The notes below the pieces were generated by a model, which was given only the letters and a program-made list of their open reading frames with translations, did no database searches and was not told the origin of the DNA. Made by a program: the position numbers and the translations under genes. Of a DNA stretch of 64,000 bases, positions 16,696 through 25,776 are shown piece by piece; position 1 is the first letter of the stretch, and every line of letters starts with the position of its first letter. This DNA is from Bifidobacterium santillanense. Its GTDB lineage: Bacteria > Actinomycetota > Actinomycetes > Actinomycetales > Bifidobacteriaceae. Where the stretch lies: assembly GCF_018555385.1 (NCBI RefSeq), contig NZ_JAFEJS010000001.1, positions 372,001 to 436,000 of the forward strand, given 5' to 3'.

Positions 16696-16752
16696 TATCG
16701 AAACATATCGAAAAATGATTGCAATTCGATAATAACCTATCGTTTTTCGATA
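16696..16752 (-). promoter_or_regulatory. Clustered TATCGAAA half-sites upstream of the DUF2975-XRE operon
   Basis: TATCGAAA occurs at 16696-16703 and 16706-16713, followed by TTCGATAA near 16725 and the perfect palindrome TATCGTTTTTCGATA at 16738-16752. The second copy also forms a 14-bp inverted repeat with 16739-16752 (one mismatch). The 10-bp step between the first two copies places them on the same helix face. This is what an XRE operator array would look like, and the region is AT-rich compared with its surroundings. Confidence 0.65.
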
Positions 16753-16857
16753 CGCAACGGCGAAACGGGATGCAGCGGCGCCACCGGCGGACCTTCACCG
16801 GACCATCACGGGACGCATCGCGCCGTCACCGCGGGGACGGCGCGGCGGAGCCCGACA

Positions 16858-18051
16858 TCACGCGCGCTTGCGGCGCAGCGATTCATGCATCCACACCATG
16901 AGCGCGAGGAAGACGAGCAGATACCACGGGAACAGGTCGATGGTCACGTATTGGGCGATGAGCCCGAACAGCGGGGGCATGAGCATCGAGCCGATGTACG
17001 CGCACGCCATCTGCACGCCGACGATGGCCTGCGAGTTCTCCTCGCCGAAGTAGGCGGGCGTGGAGTGGATGATGCACGGGTAGACGGGCGCGCAGCCGAG
17101 GCCGACGACCGTGAGCCCGGCGAACACGCCGAGATGGTTCGGCAGCGGCAGCATCATGACGACGATGCCGGCGAGGATGAGCGCCTGTCCGAGCCGGATC
17201 ATCTCGTGGTCGGCGAGGCGCATGGTGAGGAATCCGCTCAGCGCGCGTCCGACGGTGATGCCGATGAAGAACAGGCTGATCCAGCTGGCGGCGGACGCCT
17301 TGCCGATGCCGTGGCCCATGACCATGTAGCTCGCGCCCCACAGCATGCAGGTCGATTCGATGGCGCAGTAGCACAGGAACATGAGGAGGATCTCGCGGGC
17401 GCCCGGGATGGCGACCACGCCGCGCAGTCCCAGCGGTTTGCGTTCCGAGGCGCCGGAGGCTGCGGAGTCGTCGACGGCCGAGGCGACCGAGTCCGCCCCC
17501 GCGACTCGCGCCTTCCACAGCGGCAGGCTCACGACGATGACGGCGGTCAGCGCGATCTGGATGAATCCGATGTAGCGGTAGCCCCACGGCCAGCCCTGCC
17601 CGCCGGAGAGGGCGTAGCCCATCACGTACGGTCCGGTCAGGGCGCCGACGCCCCACATGCAGTGCAGCCAGCTCATGTGCCGGCTCTCGTAGTGGATGGC
17701 GACGTAGTTGTTGAGCGCCGCGTCGACGCCGCCGGCGCCGAGTCCGTACGGGACCGCCAGGGCGACGAGCGTCCAGTAGTTCGGCGCGAACGAGAAGCCC
17801 ATGAGCGCCGCGGCCGTCAGGGAGACGGACGCGGCGGTGACGCGGCCCGCGCCGAAGCGCATGGTCATGCGGTCGCTCATCAGGGCCGAGCAGATGGTCG
17901 CCGCGGAGATGGTCATCGAGATGCCTCCCGCCCACGAGACGGGCGCCCCGAGGTCCTGGCTCATCGTCGGCCAAGCGGCGCCGAGCAGCGCGTCGGGCAG
18001 TCCCAGGCTGATGAACGACAGATAAATCACGGCGAGCAGCAGGCTTGCCAT
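16858..18051 (-). CDS. MFS transporter
   Basis: A 397-residue major facilitator with twelve hydrophobic helices. It starts ASLLLAVIYLSFISLGLPDALLGAAWPTM and has the cytoplasmic loop motif SDRMTMRFGAGRV (motif-A-like) between helices 2 and 3, and a long central loop near residues 180-205. The arrangement resembles FucP-like sugar symporters and drug-type MFS proteins; the substrate is unknown. AGGAGGG precedes the ATG. Two palindromes lie immediately upstream (18067-18098), so expression is probably controlled by a dedicated repressor encoded elsewhere. Confidence 0.85.
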   Translation of the reverse strand: MASLLLAVIYLSFISLGLPDALLGAAWPTMSQDLGAPVSWAGGISMTISAATICSALMSDRMTMRFGAGRVTAASVSLTAAALMGFSFAPNYWTLVALAVPYGLGAGGVDAALNNYVAIHYESRHMSWLHCMWGVGALTGPYVMGYALSGGQGWPWGYRYIGFIQIALTAVIVVSLPLWKARVAGADSVASAVDDSAASGASERKPLGLRGVVAIPGAREILLMFLCYCAIESTCMLWGASYMVMGHGIGKASAASWISLFFIGITVGRALSGFLTMRLADHEMIRLGQALILAGIVVMMLPLPNHLGVFAGLTVVGLGCAPVYPCIIHSTPAYFGEENSQAIVGVQMACAYIGSMLMPPLFGLIAQYVTIDLFPWYLLVFLALMVWMHESLRRKRA

Positions 18052-18066
18052 TCGGCCCTCCTTCGG

Positions 18067-18098
18067 GTGACGTCACACGATATGTACGACCGTACATA
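18067..18098 (-). promoter_or_regulatory. Two palindromes upstream of the MFS gene
   Basis: GTGACGTCAC (18067-18076) is a perfect 10-bp palindrome. TATGTACG-AC-CGTACATA (18081-18098) is a perfect 8-bp inverted repeat with a 2-bp centre. They lie 16-47 bases upstream of the MFS start. The second is the size and shape of a TetR- or GntR-type operator. Confidence 0.55.
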
Positions 18099-18120
18099 GT
18101 ACGGGTGCCCGCGGATAACG

Positions 18121-18153
18121 AAAAGCCGGGGTCTCCGTGCGGAGAACCCCGGC
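18121..18153 (-). terminator. Intrinsic terminator of the PfkB-kinase gene
   Basis: GCCGGGG pairs with CCCCGGC, extended by T/A and CTCC/GGAG pairing around a 4-nt loop. On the minus strand it is followed by TTTT. It lies 32 bases after the kinase stop codon. Confidence 0.85.
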
Positions 18154-18184
18154 GATTCCTCGTCCGGACATCGGACGGCGCCGG

Positions 18185-19618
18185 TCAGAACGGCGGCGCG
18201 AAGTACTCGGCGACCTCATGCGCGGAGCCGAAGGACGACTGCGCGCCGAGCTTGGTGGCGGCGAAGGCGGCCACGTACGAGGCGATCTGCGCGGACTGGA
18301 GCAGCGTGTAGCCGGCGGCGAGGCCGGCGAGCACGGTGCCCATGAACGAGTCGCCGCAGCCGGTGGTGTCCACGGCGTCGACCTTCGCGGCGGACACGCG
18401 GTGCCAGCGCCCGTCGTCGATGACGATCGAGCCTCCGGCGCCCAGCGTGACGATCGCCTGATCGAACCCGTAGTCGGCGAAGCGTTCGACCACGTCGGAC
18501 CAGTCGAGCTCGCCCCAGTCGCCGCCCTCCGGCGGGTCGAGCTCGAGCAGCTGTGCGGCCTCGTGCTCGTTGACCAGCAGGATGTCGGTCGCCTCGACGA
18601 GTTCGTGCGGCAGTTCCGGAGTGAACGGGGATTCGTTGAGCAGGACGGCCACCCCGTCGGCGTGCGCGGCCTCGGCGGCGGCGATGACGGTGGTCATCGG
18701 GCTTTCGAGGCACAGGCCGAGCACGCTCGCCTCGGTCAGTCCGTCGCGGTGCGACTGCACGTAGCCGGCGCTGACCTTGCCGTTCGAGCCGGGCGAATAC
18801 ACGATGGTGTTCTCGCCGTCGGCATCGACGGTGATGACGGTGGTGCCGCTCGCGCCCTCGGTGTGCAGGATCTCGGAGGTGTCCACGCCGGCGTCGTCGA
18901 GCTTGCTCAGGAGGAATTCGGCGTTCGCGTCGTCGCCGACGGCGCCGTACATGCACACGTTCGCGCCCAGACGCGCGGCCGCGGCGGCCTGGTTCGCGCC
19001 CTTGCCGCCGGGCAGGATCCTCAGGGCGCCGCCCTTGACGGTCTCGCCGGGCTCGGGCAGGCGGCGCGTGGTGATCGTGTAGTCGGCGTTCATCGAGCCG
19101 ACCACCGCGACCGTGCCCTCGGCCTGTCCCAGGCTCATCAGACGCTCGCACACCACGTCGGGCATGACCGGATGGCCGGCGGGACCGAGGATGACCGACG
19201 GGATGACGCCCGTCGAGGCGAGGGGCCGTACGCGCGTGGCCTGTGCGGTCTGCACGGGCTGCGCCGGGAGGTCGTCCGGAACGGGCGTCTCCTCGGGCTC
19301 CGCGGCGCGCTCCCCGGCATCGGCCGTCTCGTCCGATGCCGCGGCCGGTTCCGCGGGCACCTCGACCGGGGACTCCCCCACGACCACGACCGGCGCCTGC
19401 TGCGCGGTCGGCTGGATCACCGGGGATGTGGGCGGAATGGCCGGCGGCTGCGGCTCCGCCTCGGAATGGACCACGGGGATGAGTTCCGTGACGGCGCTGG
19501 GCTCGTGCCCCTTGCCGCCGTCCGCGGCCGGGACGCCGTCGGCGCCCTCCGCGACGATCGCGATGCCCGAGGGCATGTCGTCGTTCGATGCTGCGTTCTT
19601 CTCGCTCTCGCTGTTCAC
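18185..19618 (-). CDS. rbsK: PfkB-family sugar kinase (ribokinase-like) with long N-terminal extension
   Basis: A 477-residue protein. From about residue 169 it is a typical ribokinase: AVVGSMNADYTITTRRLPEPGET, GGKGANQAAAAARLG (first PfkB signature), and DTTGCGDSFMGTVLAGLA with the catalytic Asp in the second signature. It would phosphorylate ribose or a related sugar in the cytosol. Residues 1-168 are an extra segment rich in Pro, Ala, Glu and Val, apparently disordered, ending ASTGVIPSVILGPAGHPVMPD. The start is uncertain: GTG 19618 is used here, TTG 19627 is possible, and an ATG lies 14 codons inside. TATGCT eight bases before GTG could make the mRNA leaderless. Sugar specificity is not fixed by motifs. 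Confidence 0.82.
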   Translation of the reverse strand: MNSESEKNAASNDDMPSGIAIVAEGADGVPAADGGKGHEPSAVTELIPVVHSEAEPQPPAIPPTSPVIQPTAQQAPVVVVGESPVEVPAEPAAASDETADAGERAAEPEETPVPDDLPAQPVQTAQATRVRPLASTGVIPSVILGPAGHPVMPDVVCERLMSLGQAEGTVAVVGSMNADYTITTRRLPEPGETVKGGALRILPGGKGANQAAAAARLGANVCMYGAVGDDANAEFLLSKLDDAGVDTSEILHTEGASGTTVITVDADGENTIVYSPGSNGKVSAGYVQSHRDGLTEASVLGLCLESPMTTVIAAAEAAHADGVAVLLNESPFTPELPHELVEATDILLVNEHEAAQLLELDPPEGGDWGELDWSDVVERFADYGFDQAIVTLGAGGSIVIDDGRWHRVSAAKVDAVDTTGCGDSFMGTVLAGLAAGYTLLQSAQIASYVAAFAATKLGAQSSFGSAHEVAEYFAPPF

Positions 19619-19637
19619 GTTCGACAAGCATAGTCGC

Positions 19638-19678
19638 GTCCGTGCCGCCCGGCGACCAACGCGTCGTGCGGCACGGAC
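19638..19678 (-). terminator. Stem-loop between parE and the kinase gene
   Basis: GTCCGTGCCGC (19638-19648) pairs perfectly with GCGGCACGGAC (19668-19678). It starts 18 bases downstream of the parE stop on the minus strand. There is no T-tract. It could reduce read-through from parE into the kinase gene. Confidence 0.6.
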
Positions 19679-19695
19679 GCCGGATAGCCCGGGGA

Positions 19696-21957
19696 TCAGG
19701 TGTCGATCTTGGAGCGGTCGAAGTCGTCCGCGTTCTCGACGATGAACGCCTTGCGCGGCGGCACGTCGTCGCCCATGAGCAGGCTGAAGATGCCGGACGC
19801 CTCGGCGGCGTCCTCCATGCGGATGCGGCGCAGCATGCGCGTGCGCGGGTCCATCGTGGTGTCGGCCAGCTGGTCGGCGTCCATCTCGCCCAGACCCTTG
19901 TAGCGCTGGATGTCCGGATTGTAGGAGATGCGGCGGCGTTCCAGATCGGCCAGCTTGCCGGCGAGCTCGTCGTCGGAGTACGTGTAGATGTACTCGCCCT
20001 TGTGCGAGCCGGCCAGCGCGATGCGGTGCAGGGGCGGCACGGCCGCGTACACGTAGCCGTGCTCGATGAGCGGACGCATGTAGCGGTAGAAGAGCGTGAG
20101 CAGCAGGATGCGGATGTGCGCGCCGTCCACGTCGGCATCGGTCATCATGATGACCTTGTGGTAGCGCGACTGCTCGATGTCGAAGCTCTGCCCGGAACCC
20201 GCACCCACCACCTGGATGATGGCCGCGCACTCCTTGTTCGACAGCATCTGCGTGATCGACGCCTTCTGCACGTTGAGGATCTTGCCTCGGATCGGCAGCA
20301 GCGCCTGGAAGCTCGAGTTGCGGGCCGCCTTGGCGGTGCCGAGCGCGGAGTCGCCCTCGACGATGAACAGCTCGGCCACGTCGTCGTTGCCCGGCTGGCA
20401 GTCGGACAGCTTGGACGGCATGGACGCCGATTCGAGCGCGTTCTTGCGGCGCGTGACCTCCTTGGCCTTGCGCGACTGGACGCGGGCGTGCATCTCGCCG
20501 ACGATCTTCTCGAGGACGCGCGCCGACTGCTCCTTGTAGCCGCGCTTGGCGCCGGAGATCATCTCGCCGAACTGCCTGTCCGCCATGCGGGTGACGATCG
20601 GCTTGACCTGCGCGGTGCCGAGCACGTCCTTGGTCTGCCCCTGGAACTGCGGCTCGGCGATGCGCACGGTGACGACGGCCACGAGGCCCGCGGTGATGTC
20701 GTCGCGCTCGACGCGCATGTTGGAGTCCTTGAGGTTCACCTTGAGCTTGCGCGCGCTCGCCTCGACGGCCTTGCGCACCTGCTTGGTGACCGAGTTCATG
20801 AGGCCGTCGACGTGCATGCCGCCGCCGGGGGTCTCGATGATGTTCACGAAGCTGCGGATCGTGGTGTCGTAGCCGTTGACCCAGCGCAGGGCGATGTCGA
20901 CGCCGCAGGTGCGGGTGACCATCTGCGCGTGCAGTTCGCCGTTCTCGCCGACGGCCTGCGTCTCCTCCTCGTAGGTGTCCTCGCCCTGGATGCGCCAGAT
21001 GTCGGAGACGGGTTCGCCGTGCGACAGGAAGTCGACGAAGTCCTTCACGCCGCCGGTGTGGCGGAACTCCTCGACGCGAGCGTGCGTATGGCCGGCGGCG
21101 TCGGCCTTGGCGACCGCGACGGCGTCAGATTCGGACTCCGCGGTCCCGGGATCGGAGCCGGCCGTATCCGTGGCGACTTCCGAGGCCGGCACGATGCCGT
21201 CCGCGTCGACCTCGAGCATCTCGTCGACGGACGCGTCGCCGGTCTCCGGCACGTTCTCGTCGACGACGGTGATCTTCAGGCCCGGTACGAGGAAGCTGGT
21301 CTGCCGCACGCGGTCGATGAGCTGCTCGTACGAGAACTCGGCGGTCTTGTTGAAGATCTCCGGATCGGCCCAGTAGCGGATGCGCGTGCCGGTGCGCTTG
21401 GCCGGTACCTTGCCGATGACCTCAAGCTCGGTGGGGCGGTTCTTGCGGGTGCGCTTGAACGGCGAGTCCGGCGAGGGATGCTCCGGATCCGCGTCCGCGT
21501 ACACGCCGGGATGGCCCTGGTGGAACGACATGTGGTGCGTCAGGCCGTCGCGGTCCACCTCGACGTCGAGCCTCGAGCTCAGCGCGTTGACCACGGACGA
21601 GCCGACGCCGTGCAGACCGCCGACCGCGTTGTAGGACGAGTTGCCGAACTTGGCGCCGGCGTGCAGCTTGGTCAGCACGACCTCCACGCCCGACAGCCCG
21701 GTCTTCGGTTCCTTGTCGACGGGGATGCCTCGCCCGTTGTCCGCGACCTCGACGGAGCCGTCGGTGTGCAGGGTCACGACGATGTCGTCGCAGAACCCGG
21801 CCAACGCCTCGTCGACGGAGTTGTCGATGATCTCCCACAGGCAGTGCATGAGGCCCTGGCTGTCGGTCGTGCCGATGTACATGCCCGGGCGCTTGCGCAC
21901 CGCATCGAGGCCCTCAAGGACGGCGAGGTCCTTGGCGCCGTATTCTTCCTTCGCCAT
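19696..21957 (-). CDS. parE: DNA topoisomerase IV subunit B
   Basis: A 753-residue type IIA topoisomerase ATPase subunit. The GHKL motifs are ENSVDEALAG-like (IIDNSVDEALAG), DNGRGIPVD and GLHGVGSSVVNALS. The TOPRIM domain has EGDSALGTA and MTDADVDGAHI, and a C-terminal QRYKGLGEMDADQL follows. An acidic insert of about 60 residues (rich in Asp, Ala, Ser, Glu) lies between the ATPase and transducer regions. AGGAGC precedes the ATG. It pairs with ParC (1-1950), although the two genes are nearly 18 kb apart. Absence of a gyrA next door supports ParE rather than GyrB. Confidence 0.93.
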   Translation of the reverse strand: MAKEEYGAKDLAVLEGLDAVRKRPGMYIGTTDSQGLMHCLWEIIDNSVDEALAGFCDDIVVTLHTDGSVEVADNGRGIPVDKEPKTGLSGVEVVLTKLHAGAKFGNSSYNAVGGLHGVGSSVVNALSSRLDVEVDRDGLTHHMSFHQGHPGVYADADPEHPSPDSPFKRTRKNRPTELEVIGKVPAKRTGTRIRYWADPEIFNKTAEFSYEQLIDRVRQTSFLVPGLKITVVDENVPETGDASVDEMLEVDADGIVPASEVATDTAGSDPGTAESESDAVAVAKADAAGHTHARVEEFRHTGGVKDFVDFLSHGEPVSDIWRIQGEDTYEEETQAVGENGELHAQMVTRTCGVDIALRWVNGYDTTIRSFVNIIETPGGGMHVDGLMNSVTKQVRKAVEASARKLKVNLKDSNMRVERDDITAGLVAVVTVRIAEPQFQGQTKDVLGTAQVKPIVTRMADRQFGEMISGAKRGYKEQSARVLEKIVGEMHARVQSRKAKEVTRRKNALESASMPSKLSDCQPGNDDVAELFIVEGDSALGTAKAARNSSFQALLPIRGKILNVQKASITQMLSNKECAAIIQVVGAGSGQSFDIEQSRYHKVIMMTDADVDGAHIRILLLTLFYRYMRPLIEHGYVYAAVPPLHRIALAGSHKGEYIYTYSDDELAGKLADLERRRISYNPDIQRYKGLGEMDADQLADTTMDPRTRMLRRIRMEDAAEASGIFSLLMGDDVPPRKAFIVENADDFDRSKIDT

Positions 21958-22027
21958 AAGCTCCTAGTTGGTGTGTGTCCTGCGTCGGGATAATGCCCGC
22001 TGATGTCGGCATATGGATGGCTCCGTC

Positions 22028-22093
22028 GGGGAACGGTCCACCGGACCGTTCCCCCTCCTCGCGTGAGGCGCGCTGCCGAGCGGCGCGCCTCAC
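22028..22093 (-). terminator. Two tandem stem-loops after the sigma factor gene
   Basis: GTGAGGCGCGC (22063-22073) pairs with GCGCGCCTCAC (22083-22093), overlapping the sigma-factor stop codon. GGGGAACGGTCC (22028-22039) pairs with GGACCGTTCCCC (22043-22054) around a 3-nt loop. Both stems are perfect; neither has a T-tract. Confidence 0.7.
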
Positions 22094-23514
22094 TGATCGA
22101 GGAAGTCGCGCAGGGTCTGCGAACGGGACGGGTGACGCAGCTTCGACATGGTCTTCGACTCGATCTGGCGGATGCGCTCACGGGTCACGCCGTACACGCG
22201 GCCGATGTCGTCGAGGGTCTTGGGCTGACCGTCCTCGAGGCCGTAGCGCATCTTGATGACGCCGGACTCGCGCGGGGAGAGCGTCTCGAGCACGCTCTTG
22301 AACTGCTCCTGAAGCAGCGAGAACGCGACCGCGTCGGACGGCGCGATGGCGTCGGTGTCCTCGATGAGGTCGCCGAACTCGGAGTCGCCGTCCTCGCCCA
22401 GCGGGGTGTGCAGCGAGATCGGCTCGCGACCGTACTTCTGCACCTCCTGCACCTTCTCGACCGGCATGTCGAGCTCGCGGGCCAGCTCGTCCGGCGTGGG
22501 CTCGCGGCCCAGATCCTGCAGCATCTGGCGCTGGACGCGGGAGAGCTTGTTGATGACCTCGACCATGTGCACGGGCACGCGGATGGTGCGGGCCTGGTCG
22601 GCCATGGCTCGGGTGATGGCCTGACGGATCCACCACGTGGCGTACGTGGAGAACTTGAAGCCCTTCTTCCAGTCGAACTTCTCGACGGCGCGGATCAGAC
22701 CGAGGTTGCCCTCCTGGATGAGGTCGAGGAAGAGCATGCCGCGGCCGGTGTAGCGCTTGGCAAGGGAGACCACGAGTCGCAGGTTGGCCTCGAGCAGGTG
22801 GTCCTTGGCCTTCTTGCCGTCGTTCGCGGCCCACTTGAGCTCGCGCTTGCGCTTGAAGTCCATCTTGTCGCCCTCGGTGTCCAGCAGGTGCTGGGCGTAC
22901 AGGCCGGCCTCGATGCGCTCGGAAAGATCGACCTCCTGCTCGGCGTTCAGCAGGTTCACGCGGCCGATCTGCTTGAGGTAGTCCTTGACCGGATCGGCGG
23001 TGGCGCCGGCGGTGATCACGCGGCGCTTGGGGTTGCCGGCCTTGCCGCGGCGACGGGGCTCGTCGTCGTCATCGTCGTCGCGCACGACGAAGGCGCCCTT
23101 CTGCTTGGGCTCCTCGACGACCTCGGGCTTGTCGTCCTCATCATCATCGTCGTCATCGTCCTCATCGGACTCGTCGTCGGCGTCGTCCTCGTCCTCGGCG
23201 TCCGGGTCGTCGACGTCCTCGCCGTCGAGATCCTCGTCGATGTCGTCGATGTCGTCGACCTCGAGATCGTCGCCGTCCTCGCCGTCGAGCTGGTCGACGG
23301 CCTCCTCGTTCTCGTTGTCCGCGGGCTTGACGGGCTCCTCCGTCTTCTTGCGGCTGGTGCGCCTCGTGGCGGTCTTGCCGGCTGCGGTCTTCTTCGCGGT
23401 CGACTTCCTTGCGGCGGTCTTGCGCGTGGTGCTGGCTTTCTTGGCGGAGGCGGCCTTGGTCTCGTCCTTCGTGTCCTCGGTCTTGTCGCCGGCCGTCGTG
23501 CTCTTAGTAGCCAA
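22090..23514 (-). CDS. rpoD: RNA polymerase principal sigma factor (RpoD/SigA/HrdB)
   Basis: A 474-residue sigma-70. Region 1.2 is [16 protein letters not shown], region 2 [58 protein letters not shown] in pieces, region 3 [11 protein letters not shown], and region 4 ends with the [25 protein letters not shown]. The first 60 residues are Lys/Ala/Thr-rich, histone-like; the next 100 are extremely acidic, with a run of seven Asp. The start is a TTG at 23514, because GAGGAGGAAAG sits directly before it. Longer in-frame starts upstream lack this signal. Confidence 0.95.
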   Translation of the reverse strand: MATKSTTAGDKTEDTKDETKAASAKKASTTRKTAARKSTAKKTAAGKTATRRTSRKKTEEPVKPADNENEEAVDQLDGEDGDDLEVDDIDDIDEDLDGEDVDDPDAEDEDDADDESDEDDDDDDDEDDKPEVVEEPKQKGAFVVRDDDDDDEPRRRGKAGNPKRRVITAGATADPVKDYLKQIGRVNLLNAEQEVDLSERIEAGLYAQHLLDTEGDKMDFKRKRELKWAANDGKKAKDHLLEANLRLVVSLAKRYTGRGMLFLDLIQEGNLGLIRAVEKFDWKKGFKFSTYATWWIRQAITRAMADQARTIRVPVHMVEVINKLSRVQRQMLQDLGREPTPDELARELDMPVEKVQEVQKYGREPISLHTPLGEDGDSEFGDLIEDTDAIAPSDAVAFSLLQEQFKSVLETLSPRESGVIKMRYGLEDGQPKTLDDIGRVYGVTRERIRQIESKTMSKLRHPSRSQTLRDFLDQ

Positions 23515-23671
23515 ACTTTCCTCCTCGCGTTCCTCGCCCCGGCCCGCATATACCACATGGGCACACTTATGGCAAGGGCAAATCGTCAACTATGTGAGTA
23601 AACCACCTCATAGGGACGATTATTCCCGCAGCCGATTCCGCCGCGTCGGATGATGGGGCGCGGGAACGGCG

Positions 23672-23702
23672 CGCGGCCCACGACTGCACGCCGTGGGCCG
23701 CG
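23672..23702 (-). terminator. Stem-loop after the DUF4192-like gene
   Basis: CGCGGCCCACG (23672-23682) pairs perfectly with CGTGGGCCGCG (23692-23702), 52 bases after the stop codon, without a T-tract. The remainder of the 240-base gap before the sigma-factor gene shows no other gene. Confidence 0.6.
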
Positions 23703-23754
23703 ACGTCGGGCTCCCGGATGAACGTGAGGATCCCGATGAACCGTATCGGGGAGG

Positions 23755-24465
23755 TCAGCCGCACTCGAAACAGCCGGACGGATGCACGTCATGGTCGGCC
23801 GCGGACAGCACGAGCGCCGCCAGGGAGCACGTGTCGTCGGCCTCGAGGCTGCGCAGCGCGTAGAGCGGCGCCCGACGGTCGTCCAGCCACCACAGGATGT
23901 AGGCGATCGAGGCCAGCGGCTGCGCGCTCATGCGGTGGGGAACCAGCAGTCCCATGCCGCTGAGCATCGTGATCCCGTCTCGGCAGCGGCGCATGTCCGG
24001 ACGGCGTCCCTCCCCGAGGGAGCCGAGCATCAGGTCGCGCACGGTCGCCGCCACCTCGGGGGCGTGCGGTCGGGCGATGATGTCCATCATCACGTCCCGG
24101 TCGCACTCCTCGCCGTCGAGGACCATAGACAGGATCAGCGCGTCGCGGATCGACAGCGTCTCGTTCATGCCGACGGCGAGCGCGGCCATGACGTCCTCGT
24201 CGAGGTCGAAGCGGTGTTCGTCGAGCCGGTCGAGCCAGTCGTCGAGCGGTCCGTCCATCCACGCCGCGTTGGCGCGTTCCGGTCCGCGTTCGCGCCGGTC
24301 GCCGCGCAGTCTGGAGCCCATCTCCTCGATGAGTCCCTCGTCGGCGGGCTCGATGGAGTCCAGGAACGCCATGCGCTCGGCGTCGTCCCGTCGGCGGGCG
24401 CGTCGGCGTCCCGTCCCGCCGGCGATCGGGGTCTCGTCGTCGTATCGTCTCGTGTGTCCGCTCAT
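23755..24465 (-). CDS. DUF4192-like hypothetical protein
   Basis: A 236-residue protein. The N-terminal 60 residues are charged and Arg-rich (GGTGRRRARRRDD). The C-terminal half (AAALVAVGMN-like helices, ITMLSGMGLLVPHRMSAQPLASIAYILWWLDDRRAPLYALRSLEADDTCSLAALVLSAAD in pieces) has the pattern of DUF4192 proteins of actinobacteria, where a helical repeat ends near AADHDVHP. Function is unknown. AAGGAGG precedes the ATG. The same frame stays open far upstream, but that stretch is antisense to the prenyl synthase and kinase genes and is not coding. It is shorter than most DUF4192 proteins, so the assignment is moderate. Confidence 0.65.
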   Translation of the reverse strand: MSGHTRRYDDETPIAGGTGRRRARRRDDAERMAFLDSIEPADEGLIEEMGSRLRGDRRERGPERANAAWMDGPLDDWLDRLDEHRFDLDEDVMAALAVGMNETLSIRDALILSMVLDGEECDRDVMMDIIARPHAPEVAATVRDLMLGSLGEGRRPDMRRCRDGITMLSGMGLLVPHRMSAQPLASIAYILWWLDDRRAPLYALRSLEADDTCSLAALVLSAADHDVHPSGCFECG

Positions 24466-24613
24466 GTCATCCTCCTTGATGATCGATGGTGGTTGCATGC
24501 GGCCGTGCCCTTCACGTCCGTCGCCAGTCAGTATGCGGTGCCGCCGGTCCCCTGCGCCAAGGTCCTCGCCTGTTGTGGATGGGGCTTCGCGATGCCTTGG
24601 AAATACTGGGTTC

Positions 24614-24642
24614 TTGTGTTCGCGGCGCATTGTGGATAACTT
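24614..24642 (+). promoter_or_regulatory. Probable promoter giving a leaderless prenyl synthase mRNA
   Basis: TTGTGT (24614-24619) and TAACTT (24637-24642) are 17 bp apart. The expected +1 falls on the A of the ATG at 24649, and there is no ribosome-binding site. The rest of the divergent 24466-24648 gap shows no further element. Confidence 0.5.
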
Positions 24643-24648
24643 AGAGGC

Positions 24649-25728
24649 ATGTGCAGAATCGACGTTGACCGTTCCCTGATCGAACCCCGTATCGCCGCGT
24701 TGGTGGCCCGCCGTTCGGGCGTGCCCGCCGGCGAGGGGGTGCCGGACGCGTGCCGGGCGATGATGGACGAGGTCGTCGCACAGGGCGTGTCGTCGAGCGA
24801 GGGGGGCAAGCGTCTGCGCGCGCTGCTCGCGCTGTGCGCCTATGACGCGTTCGGCGGGGATCCGGCGCGTCGCGATGCGATGGTGGACATGGCGTGCGCG
24901 ATCGAGGTGTTCCAGACGGCGGCGCTGGTGCATGACGACATCATCGACGAGTCCGATCTGCGCCGGGGCAGGCCGAGCGCCCATCGCGCGCTGGAGGATT
25001 GGACCGGGGACCGGGCCATCGGCCGCGGTCTGGGGCTGATGCTCGGCGATCTGCTGGCCACCGCGTGCGTGGCCATCGCCAACGACGCGGCGGGTCGGCT
25101 GCCGAACTCCCCCGCGCTGGTGGACGCGTTCCTCACCATGCAGCGCGAGGTGGAGATCGGCCAGGTGCTCGATCTGGCGGTGGAGCGGGCGTCCCTGCTC
25201 GATCCGCAGGCGCTGGCCGAGGCCTCGCTGGGCGTGTTCCGGTGGAAGACGGCCAGCTATACGACGATCGCCCCGCTGCAGCTGGCGATGCTCGCCTCCG
25301 GGGTCGATCCGGAGCGGGCCCGCGGGGTCGCGATGTCGATCGGCGGTCCGCTGGGTCTGGCGTTCCAGCTGGAGGACGATCTCATCGACGTGATCGGCTC
25401 GAGCCGCACCAGCGGCAAGCCGGTCGGCGGGGACATCCGTGAGGGCAAGCGCACGGTGCTGCTCGCCGACGCGATCGGCATGGCGGACCCGGACGAGCGC
25501 GGCGAACTCGTCGCGATGTTCGAGGCCGGGGCCCGGTCGGAGGAGGATGTGCGCCGCGCGATCGGACTGTTCCGCTCCACCGGGGCCGTGGACCGCTCGA
25601 AGTCGCGCATCGAGGCGCTGTGGGCATCCACCCGCGCGGCCATCGGCGACGCAGGTCTGGACGCCGGCGCCGAGGGGCGTCTGACGGCCATGTGCGCCCG
25701 GTTCGTCCCGGACGTGGCCGGCCGGTAG
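24649..25728 (+). CDS. Polyprenyl (isoprenyl) diphosphate synthase
   Basis: A 359-residue trans-isoprenyl diphosphate synthase. The first Asp-rich motif is LVHDDIIDES and the second FQLEDDLIDVIG; GGKRLRALL is the typical conserved Lys-Arg motif. It condenses isopentenyl diphosphate with an allylic primer. The two bulky-to-small positions before the first motif (FQTAALVHDD) suggest a medium-to-long product, but chain length cannot be fixed by eye. It lies 48 bases ahead of the PASTA kinase gene, the same neighbourhood as idsA2/pknL in mycobacteria. The start is supported by the leaderless promoter only. Confidence 0.9.
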   Translation: MCRIDVDRSLIEPRIAALVARRSGVPAGEGVPDACRAMMDEVVAQGVSSSEGGKRLRALLALCAYDAFGGDPARRDAMVDMACAIEVFQTAALVHDDIIDESDLRRGRPSAHRALEDWTGDRAIGRGLGLMLGDLLATACVAIANDAAGRLPNSPALVDAFLTMQREVEIGQVLDLAVERASLLDPQALAEASLGVFRWKTASYTTIAPLQLAMLASGVDPERARGVAMSIGGPLGLAFQLEDDLIDVIGSSRTSGKPVGGDIREGKRTVLLADAIGMADPDERGELVAMFEAGARSEEDVRRAIGLFRSTGAVDRSKSRIEALWASTRAAIGDAGLDAGAEGRLTAMCARFVPDVAGR

Positions 25729-25776
25729 AGTAGTCCGTGACATTTCCAGCACATCGAGGAATCTACGATAACCACT

